From NCBI GenBank assembly GCA_009704065.1, contig WLEX01000022.1:1-10735 (forward strand): a stretch of DNA of 10,735 nucleotides, read 5' to 3'. Origin of the DNA: Actinomycetota bacterium. Its GTDB lineage: Bacteria > Actinomycetota > Acidimicrobiia > Acidimicrobiales > Ilumatobacteraceae. The notes under the pieces are model-generated. The model was given only the letters and a program-made list of their open reading frames with translations. It was not told the DNA's origin and did no database searches. Of this stretch, positions 1 through 7,512 are shown piece by piece. The position numbers and the translations under genes were made by a program. Each line of letters begins with the position of its first letter. Within the stretch, counting starts at the first letter, position 1.

Positions 1-591
1 GAGAAGTTCACTACGCTCGGGATGATTAAAGCGAGTGTTCACACCGTGTGCGAATTCTCCTGCGCGTTGTGCGAGAGCCATGCTGTTGACACCCACCACA
101 ATGGGCGGCTGCACAGCGGGGCGAGGGAAACCAGAAAACGACTCGTGACGATCATTGGCCCACACCGATTTCATGATGTCGACCACTTCACCGAGGCGTG
201 CATGACGTTGCGCCATCTTGGGAAGGAGAGAAATTTTCAATGCATCTTGTTCGGCACTAAACGCCGTATTCGGTGCAGCTCCGGCACCAATACCCAACGT
301 GAGTCGATTATTAGATATTTGTTGCACCGACGACACGATGTTTGCCAACAACCCTGGTTCACGATTCATCACGTTTACAACCAGAGTTCCGAGACCAATC
401 GTTGAAGTTGAAGTGGCCCAAGCCGTGAGACTGGTAAAACATTCCAACATGGAATCAGCACCAAACATGTCGCCCGAGAAATGATCAAGGTTCCACAATG
501 TGCCAAAACCTGCTGCTTCTGCAGCCAAGCCTGCATCACGCAAGTGTGACCACGGCGCTGACCCTTGGTTCAACTGAAGATCAATAATCAT
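1..591 (-). CDS. Luciferase-like monooxygenase (LLM class), N-terminal part
   Basis: The frame is open from an ATG at 591 to the left edge (197 codons, no stop), so the gene is partial; the family is usually about 280-350 residues, so roughly the C-terminal third is missing. The translation starts MIIDLQLNQG and continues with an early-helix segment (AGLAAEAAGFGTLWNLDHF), then LGTLVVNVMNREPGLLA and ISNNRLTLGIGAGA. These match the TIM-barrel flavin-dependent oxidoreductases that use F420 or FMN (bacterial luciferase superfamily). Which cofactor and substrate it uses cannot be read from this fragment; F420 is common in Actinobacteria, so that is inference. The ATG overlaps the stop of the upstream HAD gene by four bases (ATGA), and an AGGTGG Shine-Dalgarno-like stretch lies about 6 bases before it, so it is probably translationally coupled as the last visible gene of the unit. 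Confidence 0.85.
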   Translation of the reverse strand, partial: MIIDLQLNQGSAPWSHLRDAGLAAEAAGFGTLWNLDHFSGDMFGADSMLECFTSLTAWATSTSTIGLGTLVVNVMNREPGLLANIVSSVQQISNNRLTLGIGAGAAPNTAFSAEQDALKISLLPKMAQRHARLGEVVDIMKSVWANDRHESFSGFPRPAVQPPIVVGVNSMALAQRAGEFAHGVNTRFNHPERSELL

Positions 592-2561
592 GACACCCAC
601 CTTGGACTAGTCATTGGATTGATCCGATACATCTCGTGAGCAATCCATCGAGTATCTGCATTGTTTTCCAGTGCTCGGAGACTGCCCTGCATCCAATGTC
701 GGTGCATCAACGTGTTGTACATCTCAGGCAGATCTTCCACACAAATAGACGATGAATTCTCTGGCGCTTTTGCCACCATCACTCGTCCACTTCCTTCATG
801 ATCAACTGATGTCACGTGATGAATCGCTGACAAAGCCTCGATTTCATCGACCCTCGGCGTGTGACCCACTTGCATCATTGCTGCCCACACCGACTGTGGT
901 GTGATATCTGCAGCAGTCACTCCTGATTCATGAGTTCCTTCAATAATTGCTAATGCACCTCGCATGGCAGCATTAGCAATTCTTCCCACTATCGCTGCAT
1001 AAGCATCGAGTTCTGGCTTTGTTTCCACAAACACTGGCGACCCATCATAGGCATAGTCGATGACCGAACCATGTGGTGCCGTCACGAGAGCCTCCATCAA
1101 TTTGATAATTCCCAGTAGACGCACATTGTCGTCGGCACTCCCCACATCGTCCATGGCGTAACCATGCAACGCAACTCTCAAACGAACTGGGGTCGCTTCC
1201 CAGAACAATCCGGTAAATCGACCTTCACAAGTGCTTGCGCCATTCGATGCATCTGATGCAACTTCTGCCAAATCGGCAACCGTTGAGCCTTTCCACCCTA
1301 AGTCGACCACCACATGATGGCCGGGTTTCAATAAAGACTGGGCGGTCAAATAACGCACCAACCGTGTGCGCAGACCCGAAGCCGCTTCAGCAATTATTTG
1401 TGCATTATTCCGAAGTATTTCGCGAGACACAGTGGCAGGCAATAACTCGTCTTGTGGAACTTCAGCAACAAGTGCGCACCCAACGCGTCGCTCTAGCCGT
1501 GGCAATGTCACCATCTCGTCATCACCAACAAAACGATCAAGTTCTAACGCATCAGCATTCACAAGACTTGAACGCCAGACCACCGAGCGAGAAAAAGCCG
1601 TATACGAAGCCTCTGGCAGATCATGGCCGCGTTCGCGCAACGTGTTCCACACCTGATGAGCTAAGTATCCATCACGCGCGGCAAAGTGCACACCAGCAAC
1701 TTCTCGCTTGGCTAACACCGATTGCACATCAAGAATTTGTGCTGCAACAACCATTGCCACAAGTCCGCCACCGAGAACCTCGGCAACATCCCACGTGCTT
1801 GCATCCATAGTGTCGCGATACCACGCTTCAATGCGAGAGAGCGGCAGCACCGCCGGCGTGGTGTTGATCATGGTGCGATGAGAAGTGCGCATCGTGGAAC
1901 GAACATGTGAAGAAATGCCATACTTGCCCGGCATCGCTCCATCGGCATGCTGATCATCACCTACATGAAATATGTCGTTGCTTTTCACTCCAAGCGCCGA
2001 AAACACAACAGGCCATAATGCTCCGTTGTGCTTCATTGCGCCATGTTCACAACTGACAAACACGTCATCAGCGGTGACCCAAGAGAATCCAGCAGCATGA
2101 GCCATTGCAACCAGGTGAGATGCCGGCATGTAATTGTCACTCACAATCACAACCTTCATGCCACGCTCTCGTGCGCCTTGAGTAATTGCCAACCCAAATG
2201 GCACTGCTTGCACTAGGGAAATCTCAGTTTCCTTTTCAAGCTCAATCAACATGGTTCTCTGACCCATATCTAATGACAATTGATGAGCCAATTGGAGCAC
2301 AATCTCTTCGATTGTCACATCGCGATTTTCGTCTTGTTGAGAAGCATGCAGCCGCGCTGCTTGCTCTGCTTCTATACGGGCCACAGCAAATCCTCGCCAT
2401 GTATCGCCGAGTGCTGCAATGAGTCGCTGTTCCATCACCGCAAATACATGTGTGGGCTGCGCGACCGACCGAGTGATCAGCGTGTCAAAGAAGTCGATGC
2501 TAAGAACAGTTCCCTTTGTGCATCCGTCGAGAACCTGCTCGGCGGTGGAATTCATGTTCAC
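588..2561 (-). CDS. Two-domain HAD-superfamily hydrolase-like protein (657 aa)
   Basis: Residues about 18-220 carry a HAD core. Motif I is SIDFFDTLITR (probable nucleophile D23, with the DxxDT form seen in COG5610-type proteins), motif II is VVIVSDNY (S141), the motif III lysine is in MKHNG (K177), and motif IV is HVGDDQHAD (D202/D203). Residues about 260-560 form a second region containing FAARDGYLA (295-301), VVDLGWKGS (418-426) and LMEALVTAPHGS (488-499). From memory, this region is typical of long HAD-like proteins in cell-surface polysaccharide loci; its biochemical role is not established to my knowledge. I infer a role in processing a phosphorylated or glycosylated surface precursor. 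The gene starts at a GTG that overlaps the glycosyltransferase stop (GTGA); an ATG two codons later (2555) is an alternative start. There is no signal peptide or membrane helix, so it is probably cytoplasmic. The stop overlaps the ATG of the monooxygenase gene. Confidence 0.85.
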   Translation of the reverse strand: MNMNSTAEQVLDGCTKGTVLSIDFFDTLITRSVAQPTHVFAVMEQRLIAALGDTWRGFAVARIEAEQAARLHASQQDENRDVTIEEIVLQLAHQLSLDMGQRTMLIELEKETEISLVQAVPFGLAITQGARERGMKVVIVSDNYMPASHLVAMAHAAGFSWVTADDVFVSCEHGAMKHNGALWPVVFSALGVKSNDIFHVGDDQHADGAMPGKYGISSHVRSTMRTSHRTMINTTPAVLPLSRIEAWYRDTMDASTWDVAEVLGGGLVAMVVAAQILDVQSVLAKREVAGVHFAARDGYLAHQVWNTLRERGHDLPEASYTAFSRSVVWRSSLVNADALELDRFVGDDEMVTLPRLERRVGCALVAEVPQDELLPATVSREILRNNAQIIAEAASGLRTRLVRYLTAQSLLKPGHHVVVDLGWKGSTVADLAEVASDASNGASTCEGRFTGLFWEATPVRLRVALHGYAMDDVGSADDNVRLLGIIKLMEALVTAPHGSVIDYAYDGSPVFVETKPELDAYAAIVGRIANAAMRGALAIIEGTHESGVTAADITPQSVWAAMMQVGHTPRVDEIEALSAIHHVTSVDHEGSGRVMVAKAPENSSSICVEDLPEMYNTLMHRHWMQGSLRALENNADTRWIAHEMYRINPMTSPRWVS

Positions 2562-3541
2562 TTACCAATAATACGGCGCAGGCGGCGAACGATTGCGCGA
2601 ACACCGTGACGGGGGTGGAGCACACCCCGGACCACTCGCCGCAATGGGCTTTGCAAGGCAATTATCTGAGCAGTGCGATTGGCGATTTGTTCCACGTCGA
2701 CCCGAGTACGCGTACCACCCTGAGTTTCTTCAATGTCGGTAGCGGTTGAGGCTGTCATAGAGAGAAGCCCCTTATTCACACCATTGACCGCGGGTTCCTG
2801 TAGCCATCGATCTTGCAATTGCAATTTCACACTGCGATGTAGATCTTCACCGATCGTGATGGAGTTACCCGAAGCGCTATCGCTCTCGGAGGTGCGGGTG
2901 TGATACCGAGCCAATTTTTCTGGAATGTAAACAAACTCTCCGGTGGTCACGGCTCGAAGATTGAATTCCCAATCACCCAATACCGGTAACGATGCATCGA
3001 ACTCGCCCACTTGCGAAATCACACGGCGACGAAACAACGCAGCAATGGGCGGAAACGTGTTATTCCCAATCATCCCTCTCAACGTGAGCCGACCAGGAGT
3101 GAGATAGAAGTCTTCATGCATCACTGGCCACACTGAACCACCACGGAAGGTTTCGTGAATACGGGTAATGCCAGTCACTACAGCAGCTGCCGATACGTGA
3201 GACCCCATCGCCTTCACAGATACTTCAAGGAATCGTTCGTCCCATGAATCATCGTCATCATGGATAACAAAAAACTCACTCGTTGTTGCAGCAAGACCAC
3301 GATTAGAAGCTTCTTCCATGCCGACGCGTGCATCGAGGTGCAGAACAGAAATTGTTCCCGAGGAAGAAGTTGTACTTTGTTGCGCGATACGCACAACGTT
3401 GTCGACAATCGCTGGGTCTCCCCCGTTATTCACAATGACTAGATGCCAATCAGAGAGGGTCTGCTGTTGCACACTGGCGATAGCTCTTGCGAGCAGTACC
3501 GGACGTTCGTACGTCCTCATTACAACAGCAACCATGGTCAT
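2558..3541 (-). CDS. Family 2 glycosyltransferase (GT-A fold), 327 aa
   Basis: The protein begins MTMVAVVMRTYERPVLLARA and has the GT2 layout: an N-terminal beta-alpha nucleotide-sugar binding unit (VVMRTYERP, then LVIVNNGGDP), ASNRGLAA near residue 80, and a metal-binding DxD-type motif in IHDDDDSW (93-100). GDWEF (189-193) fits the position of the acceptor-side acidic motif. The C terminus (about 299-327) is very basic (RRVVRG...RRLRRIIGK) and may associate with the membrane, which is inference. Donor and acceptor sugars cannot be deduced. I chose the ATG at 3541 because everything upstream in this frame is tRNA; the ATG at 3535 is also possible. No Shine-Dalgarno site exists, since the base before the ATG is the last base of the tRNA CCA end, so translation is probably leaderless after tRNA processing. 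The stop TGA at 2560-2558 overlaps the GTG of the HAD gene. Confidence 0.9.
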   Translation of the reverse strand: MTMVAVVMRTYERPVLLARAIASVQQQTLSDWHLVIVNNGGDPAIVDNVVRIAQQSTTSSSGTISVLHLDARVGMEEASNRGLAATTSEFFVIHDDDDSWDERFLEVSVKAMGSHVSAAAVVTGITRIHETFRGGSVWPVMHEDFYLTPGRLTLRGMIGNNTFPPIAALFRRRVISQVGEFDASLPVLGDWEFNLRAVTTGEFVYIPEKLARYHTRTSESDSASGNSITIGEDLHRSVKLQLQDRWLQEPAVNGVNKGLLSMTASTATDIEETQGGTRTRVDVEQIANRTAQIIALQSPLRRVVRGVLHPRHGVRAIVRRLRRIIGK

Positions 3542-3617
<76 letters not shown>

Positions 3618-3632
3618 TTATCCGGAGCCTTC

Positions 3633-3660
3633 ACTCTACCAACGATTGGCTTCGAGCCAA
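3633..3660 (-). promoter_or_regulatory. Candidate promoter of the tRNA-Ala / glycosyltransferase unit
   Basis: On the minus strand a TTGGCT -35 (3660-3655, 4 of 6 to TTGACA) and a TAGAGT -10 (3638-3633, 4 of 6 to TATAAT) are 16 bases apart. Transcription would start about 8 bases before the tRNA 5' end. The -35 lies within an inverted repeat, TTGGCT-TCG-AGCCAA as read on the plus strand (3646-3660). Neither box is strong, so the assignment rests on position and spacing. Confidence 0.4.
3646..3660 (-). other. 6-bp hairpin downstream of the secreted-protein gene
   Basis: TTGGCT and AGCCAA are separated by TCG and lie 10 bases past the stop of the secreted-protein gene. The hairpin is not followed by a T run in the minus-strand direction, so it is not a classical intrinsic terminator. 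It could slow transcription or protect the upstream mRNA 3' end, and it overlaps the candidate tRNA promoter. Confidence 0.3.
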
Positions 3661-3670
3661 GCAAAAGAAG

Positions 3671-5140
3671 TCAGACGACCTTTACCGTGATGCTGCGCGA
3701 TGAGGCCTTGGTTGTGCCAGATTTTGCCTGCTTCAAGGTCACCTTGCACTTTGCCACCTTCTTTGGTGCCACAAGATTTTTCCCCTTGATGGTGCACCCG
3801 CCAGACGAGCTCCAGGTTTGTTTTCCCTTGCCAATCGGTTTGAGCAATGAGGTAAGCGCGACTGACTTTCCTCGCTTCACTGACTTTGTAGTCACGGCTA
3901 CCGGAGCAGCAGTCGCGGGCACAGTCGCCATAGTTGTTACCACCGGTGGCGTTGTCGTGGTTGTCGTTGCTTCTACTTCAGGTTTTTGCTTCACTTGCAC
4001 TATTGGAGCGGAGTACGAAATCTTTGGGAACTTCACCTTTACTCCGTCAGTGGTGATGATGAAATCGGCAGAGACTTCTTTTTCTTCCGATCCCTTTGTC
4101 ACACTTGCGGCAAGAGCGGCCTTCAGGGCTGTTTCTGTTTTTTCAATTCCCCATTGCTTCAACAAACTGTTGGGCATGAATGCGGCAAAGTTACCTGTAT
4201 TCACTGTTGCACCGTCTTTTAAGAAGTGAGGTGCCGCAGTCTTAACAGAAATTAATTTGGATTTCCCTTTTACTTCGACACTCGGAAAGTGGAAGTACGT
4301 TGCGTTGGTTGACACCCAGAGCGGAGCGGCTGATTCGCTTGCAGGTGGAAATGTGAACGACTTCGACCGTGCATAGAACGACAGGCCATCTGCTGCAGCG
4401 GTATCTACATCGCACACAACTGACTGCATATTGGGAATGCCACACTTACCCGTCAAGTCTGCGGGGGGATTATCTGGACCAGGGATGTGTTGGGCCGCCG
4501 AATCCACTGCAACGCGCGCTGGCTTACCCTCCACGGTCATTGTCAAGTCCTGTCCCGACAACGCAAAAGTCATATTTCCTTCGTCAGCTACAACCACGCT
4601 GTACTGAGGGAGTCCAACGGTCTTGTATTTAACAGTGAGGCTGATGACATTGTTTGCACTGACTATGGGTGACAAATCAATTTTTCCACCTCCAGTTCCT
4701 TGATCAGAAGGGCGATCAGATGATCCGAAATAATCGTTCTTCAACGTGTCGTTTGGTGCAACATAAAAAGCATTGACGAACGCCTCATAACCAGCGATAC
4801 CTACGGAACTCGTGTGTGTCTTATATGCACCGATTGTCACCATGAAACGCAATCCGACGGGAACATCTGCTCCGTCCATCTTGGCGGTGTAACAAAAGTT
4901 CGTTACTACGTTTGTGCATTCACCAAGGCGCATCGAATATGAATCGTCTGATTGATCAGTTGTGAAGCACGGCAAAGTGGTGTACGTGCCATTTTGTGTG
5001 TACGTGCACTCACTAATTCCTGCTTGCTGGTTGTAATACGGAGCCTCTTCAACTGCAGCCAACGACTGATGTGTATTTGACTGACCAATAACGACCATCG
5101 CAATCAATAGCGCCATCACTAATAAAACTGACCTTTTCAT
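3671..5140 (-). CDS. Secreted cysteine-containing protein with Thr-rich linker and Lys-rich C-terminal domain (489 aa)
   Basis: I do not recognise a function. The N terminus, MKRSVLLVMALLIAMVVIG, is a clear Sec signal peptide, with possible cleavage near the alanines of QSLAAVEE (about residues 26-30). The mature N-terminal half has four cysteines within about 50 residues (contexts SECTY, LPCFT, GECTN, NFCYT) and a later pair (GKCGI, VVCDV), which suggests disulfides outside the cytoplasm. A low-complexity Thr/Pro/Ala linker (about residues 390-419, including a run of six threonines) leads to a final Lys-rich domain of about 70 residues. That domain starts SVKRGKSVALTSLLKP, contains two cysteines (GGCTI, AKCKV), and resembles a beta-sandwich module I associate with exported Acidimicrobiia proteins; the resemblance is from memory. 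There is no LPXTG or C-terminal membrane helix. The ATG at 5140 is preceded by a strong GGGGG Shine-Dalgarno, 5 bases spacing. It appears monocistronic. Confidence 0.8.
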   Translation of the reverse strand: MKRSVLLVMALLIAMVVIGQSNTHQSLAAVEEAPYYNQQAGISECTYTQNGTYTTLPCFTTDQSDDSYSMRLGECTNVVTNFCYTAKMDGADVPVGLRFMVTIGAYKTHTSSVGIAGYEAFVNAFYVAPNDTLKNDYFGSSDRPSDQGTGGGKIDLSPIVSANNVISLTVKYKTVGLPQYSVVVADEGNMTFALSGQDLTMTVEGKPARVAVDSAAQHIPGPDNPPADLTGKCGIPNMQSVVCDVDTAAADGLSFYARSKSFTFPPASESAAPLWVSTNATYFHFPSVEVKGKSKLISVKTAAPHFLKDGATVNTGNFAAFMPNSLLKQWGIEKTETALKAALAASVTKGSEEKEVSADFIITTDGVKVKFPKISYSAPIVQVKQKPEVEATTTTTTPPVVTTMATVPATAAPVAVTTKSVKRGKSVALTSLLKPIGKGKQTWSSSGGCTIKGKNLVAPKKVAKCKVTLKQAKSGTTKASSRSITVKVV

Positions 5141-5145
5141 GAGTT

Positions 5146-5150
5146 CCCCC
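5146..5150 (-). promoter_or_regulatory. Strong ribosome binding site of the secreted-protein gene
   Basis: The minus strand reads GGGGG followed by AACTC and the ATG. It fixes the start at 5140. It stands out because several other starts in this window lack a Shine-Dalgarno sequence. Confidence 0.65.
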
Positions 5151-5160
5151 GAAAAATGCA

Positions 5161-5178
5161 GTCACCGTTTTTGGTAAC
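5161..5178 (-). other. Small hairpin in the leader of the secreted-protein gene
   Basis: In the RNA, GUUACC pairs with GGUGAC across a six-base A-rich loop (6 bp, one G:U), about 10 bases upstream of the Shine-Dalgarno sequence. It may stabilise the leader or be chance; it does not cover the ribosome binding site. Confidence 0.25.
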
Positions 5179-5221
5179 GGCGAACTAATGGTGCGTGACT
5201 CTAGTCAATAAAAACAGGGGT

Positions 5222-5250
5222 ATTGAACACTATGGAAGTGCATGACGCAA
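5222..5250 (-). promoter_or_regulatory. Weak candidate promoter of the secreted-protein gene
   Basis: On the minus strand TTGCGT (5250-5245) and TTCAAT (5227-5222) are 17 bases apart; they match the consensus at 3 and 4 of 6 positions. This would give a leader of about 75 bases. No better pair was seen between 5141 and 5294. Confidence 0.22.
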
Positions 5251-5271
5251 CCTATTTGCTGCATCTGACTC

Positions 5272-5288
5272 AGAGAACGTAGTTCTCT
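5272..5288 (-). terminator. Possible 3' hairpin after rsfS
   Basis: AGAGAAC and GTTCTCT form a perfect 7-bp stem with a 3-base loop, 6 bases beyond the rsfS stop. No U-rich tract follows, so Rho-independent termination is doubtful. It may act as an mRNA 3'-end stabiliser, or as a protein-binding palindrome. Confidence 0.35.
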
Positions 5289-5294
5289 ACAGAG

Positions 5295-5663
5295 TTACGC
5301 CCAGGGCGTCGGAGTGAGGTCTTTATAGAGGCGTTCGATTTCGTAGAAACGACGCATTTCATCGACAAATACATGCACCACTACGTCGCCGTAATCGATG
5401 AGCACCCATTGCTGCTCGCGTGTTCCTTCAGAGCGCAGTGGTCCGCGGCCAGTTGCTTCACGCACAGATCCAAGAACTGCATCAGTGATAGCTCGCACCA
5501 ATCGACCGTTACTGGCACTGGTAACAACAAAGTATTCGGTAACGGCAAGCAGATCGCCCACAGGAAGGATGATGGTCTCTTCACCTTTTTTATCGTCGAT
5601 TACTCGCGCAATAAAGGTGGCCAACTCGAGCGAGCTGATTTCAATGGGGGTGGTGTCTGTCAC
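5295..5663 (-). CDS. rsfS: Ribosomal silencing factor RsfS (122 aa)
   Basis: RsfS (formerly YbeB/Iojap family) binds uL14 on the 50S subunit and blocks joining with 30S, lowering translation when nutrients are scarce. The length (122 aa) and motifs fit: DLLAVTEYFVVTSASN (37-52), VRAITDAV (57-64), GPLRSEGTREQQWVLIDYGDVVVHVF (74-99) and RRFYEIERLYKD (104-115). It is the last gene of the nadD operon, a usual neighbourhood for rsfS. The start is a GTG at 5663 that overlaps the stop of the LytR_C-domain gene by four bases (GTGA); an AGG six bases upstream may help, but coupling to the preceding gene is likely. A 7-bp hairpin follows the stop. Confidence 0.96.
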   Translation of the reverse strand: MTDTTPIEISSLELATFIARVIDDKKGEETIILPVGDLLAVTEYFVVTSASNGRLVRAITDAVLGSVREATGRGPLRSEGTREQQWVLIDYGDVVVHVFVDEMRRFYEIERLYKDLTPTPWA

Positions 5664-6901
5664 TTGGGGCCTGTCGTAGAAGTAGTTGAACTGCTTGAGG
5701 CACCAGAGCCGAGGAAAGCAACAAAATCGTTCCCCAACACGATACGGAGGTTCACCCCAGAGACGACATCAGTTGTCTGAACAAATTCCAAGGCACCTAA
5801 CAAACTTGAATAGGTCTCCCCTTCAGTCTTGGCAAGGGAATCATTGAAATACACCACGGTTCGTTCAGCAGGAATATCAGACACTTGGCGCACCAACACC
5901 ACGTTGGCACCCATATAAGCCAGACGCGTCACGGCTTCGCGGGCAAACGTGCTGTTATTAAATGGCACATCGATCATGACTGCGATGTTGCTCGAAGTGA
6001 GATTGAGTGACCCTGGCGCAACGCTTGCCATCACCATGAGTACTTCGCCACCGTCGACGGAATACAAATCAAGATTTTGAGGATTGCGTTGAGCATCAGT
6101 GAGCAATGTGGCGCCGAACTGCCACACATCTATCTCACCGGCAAACAAAGCAGTGAAGAATTCTTGGGCCGTAGCAAGCGAGGGAGCAGCGGTATTTTCT
6201 GAAGCAGTAGGAACAGTGGTCGAAGTCTCTGTTTCTACTGGTACTGCAACACCTCCACGAGCCACTGCATTCCACAATGCTTTTACTTGTGGCAATCGAG
6301 TCGATTCAGGAATTTTTGCTTGAGACGAAGAAAGACCTATGGCTATTTGCTCAGGGGTCGCAGTCATTGCACCAGCAGGTAACACGGTCACTGTTGCACC
6401 TACTAAGTCGGAATCAAATAATGGTTGCGTCAATGTGAGCGGCTGTGCACCAATCGGTGCGAGCAATGCGGCAAGTTCAGTCGATGTCACATCATCGGCA
6501 ACGTTCACAGTGATATTCAGCAAACTCTCTACTTCGAAACGCAACGCATCGAGACCACCTTCTGCGTACGAATCACCGATGCGGGTACTGAGCTCACCTG
6601 CAGCAACATCAGTAGCGGCACCCACGGGAATGGAAACAATCGTTCCACCTTTTCCTTGTGGAGTGATTGCAATGAGTGCAAGCGATGACACTTCATTTCG
6701 AGAATTAAGTACCGCGAGCATTTCCACTGCATTAGTGGGAATATCAACAGTGACTGCAGACTCAACATTGTTGCCACCCGAATCACGCAATAAAGAATTT
6801 GCACCCAATACCAAACCACTTGGCAACGCAATGACAGACAAGATGCTGGTAGTGACCGCAGCAATCAGACGGCGACGTCGACGTGCGGGAATTGCCGTCA
6901 C
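5660..6901 (-). CDS. Membrane-anchored protein with degenerate LCP-like region and LytR_C domain (413 aa)
   Basis: The N terminus has five consecutive arginines (7-11) followed by one hydrophobic segment (about 12-34), predicting a type II membrane protein with its bulk outside. Residues about 57-215 follow the outline of a LytR-CpsA-Psr domain (VSSLALIAITPQGKGGTIVSIP, then RIGDSYAEGGLDALRFEVESLL). However, the catalytic SIPRD-type element reads SIPVGA (90-95) and the RSD element reads RNE (68-70), so phosphotransferase activity is doubtful. A Thr/Ser/Ala-rich linker lies near 222-242. Residues about 305-395 resemble the LytR_C domain: SNIAVMIDVPFNN, AREAVTRLAYMGANVVLV and LRIVLGNDF. The C terminus is a Ser/Thr tail. 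The gene starts at GTG 6901, overlapping the nadD stop (GTGA) with an AGG six bases before it. LCP proteins attach glycopolymers to the wall; here I infer a non-catalytic wall-associated role. Confidence 0.8.
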   Translation of the reverse strand: MTAIPARRRRRLIAAVTTSILSVIALPSGLVLGANSLLRDSGGNNVESAVTVDIPTNAVEMLAVLNSRNEVSSLALIAITPQGKGGTIVSIPVGAATDVAAGELSTRIGDSYAEGGLDALRFEVESLLNITVNVADDVTSTELAALLAPIGAQPLTLTQPLFDSDLVGATVTVLPAGAMTATPEQIAIGLSSSQAKIPESTRLPQVKALWNAVARGGVAVPVETETSTTVPTASENTAAPSLATAQEFFTALFAGEIDVWQFGATLLTDAQRNPQNLDLYSVDGGEVLMVMASVAPGSLNLTSSNIAVMIDVPFNNSTFAREAVTRLAYMGANVVLVRQVSDIPAERTVVYFNDSLAKTEGETYSSLLGALEFVQTTDVVSGVNLRIVLGNDFVAFLGSGASSSSTTSTTGPK

Positions 6902-7506
6902 GATGCACCTACATATAAATGGTGAGCATCAATCACGCTTTGTACGCCCTGCGTAAGACCGAAAACCGAGGTATCGCCACCTGCAATGGCTTTTCGAATA
7001 CTCGTGCTCGACACATCGACTGCATCCATGACAACGTGCACCACATTCATTGCCGGAAGCAATGACAAATTGAGTTCAGGTTCATGGGAACGATTCACAA
7101 CAACGAGCGTAGAGAACCCTGCTAGGTCGTTCGGGCGATGCCACGTAGGGATACGAGAAGCGGTGTCTGCACCCACAATGAGAAAAAGCTCGGCATCAGG
7201 AGTTTCGGCGTGAATTTCGGCCAGAGTGTCGACCGTATAGGTAGGTCCGCCACGGACAATTTCGCGATCATCCACTTTCATACCCGATTCGCCCGCCACC
7301 AGAGCTGTGGTCATCTCGAGGCGGATTGCTGCCGGGCTCACGGAGCGGCCGTCAGATTTTTGCCACGGGTCGTTTGCCACCAGAAAAACGATCTCGTCAA
7401 GTCCCACTTGGGTTTTCGCAGCTTGGGCCATTGCCAGATGGCCACGATGAGGCGGATCAAAAGTCCCTCCGAGGAGACCAATTCGTTTTGGTGCCGCACT
7501 TGTCAC
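6898..7506 (-). CDS. nadD: Nicotinate-nucleotide adenylyltransferase NadD (202 aa)
   Basis: NadD joins nicotinate mononucleotide and ATP to form deamido-NAD in NAD synthesis, in the cytoplasm. The N terminus has the signature RIGLLGGTFDPPHRGH (8-23) with the nucleotidyltransferase HxGH element (20-23). Later come LFLIVGADTASRIPTWHRP and a C-terminal SSTSIRKAI, the family's ISSTxIR motif. From the GTG at 7506 the protein is 202 aa, the usual size. Reading further upstream (to 7695) would add 63 residues that match nothing known and extend into the neighbouring promoter region. No Shine-Dalgarno precedes the GTG; instead TACACT, a TAnnnT -10 hexamer, ends six bases before it, so the mRNA is probably leaderless. 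It is the first gene of the nadD/LytR_C/rsfS operon, transcribed divergently from the sigma-factor gene. Confidence 0.95.
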   Translation of the reverse strand: MTSAAPKRIGLLGGTFDPPHRGHLAMAQAAKTQVGLDEIVFLVANDPWQKSDGRSVSPAAIRLEMTTALVAGESGMKVDDREIVRGGPTYTVDTLAEIHAETPDAELFLIVGADTASRIPTWHRPNDLAGFSTLVVVNRSHEPELNLSLLPAMNVVHVVMDAVDVSSTSIRKAIAGGDTSVFGLTQGVQSVIDAHHLYVGAS

Positions 7507-7512
7507 GTGGCG

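Noticed and set aside
1235..1810. 191-codon open frame on the plus strand
   Set aside because: It is antisense to the HAD gene, whose protein has conserved motifs throughout; the antisense product resembles no family.
3931..3985. GTTGT-rich low-complexity run resembling a simple repeat
   Set aside because: It encodes the Thr/Val/Pro linker of the secreted protein on the minus strand and is irregular at the base level, so a protein linker explains it.
6339..6956. 205-codon open frame on the plus strand
   Set aside because: It is antisense to the LytR_C-domain gene in a region of regular codon use, with Ala/Ser/Thr-rich low-information sequence and no recognisable domain.
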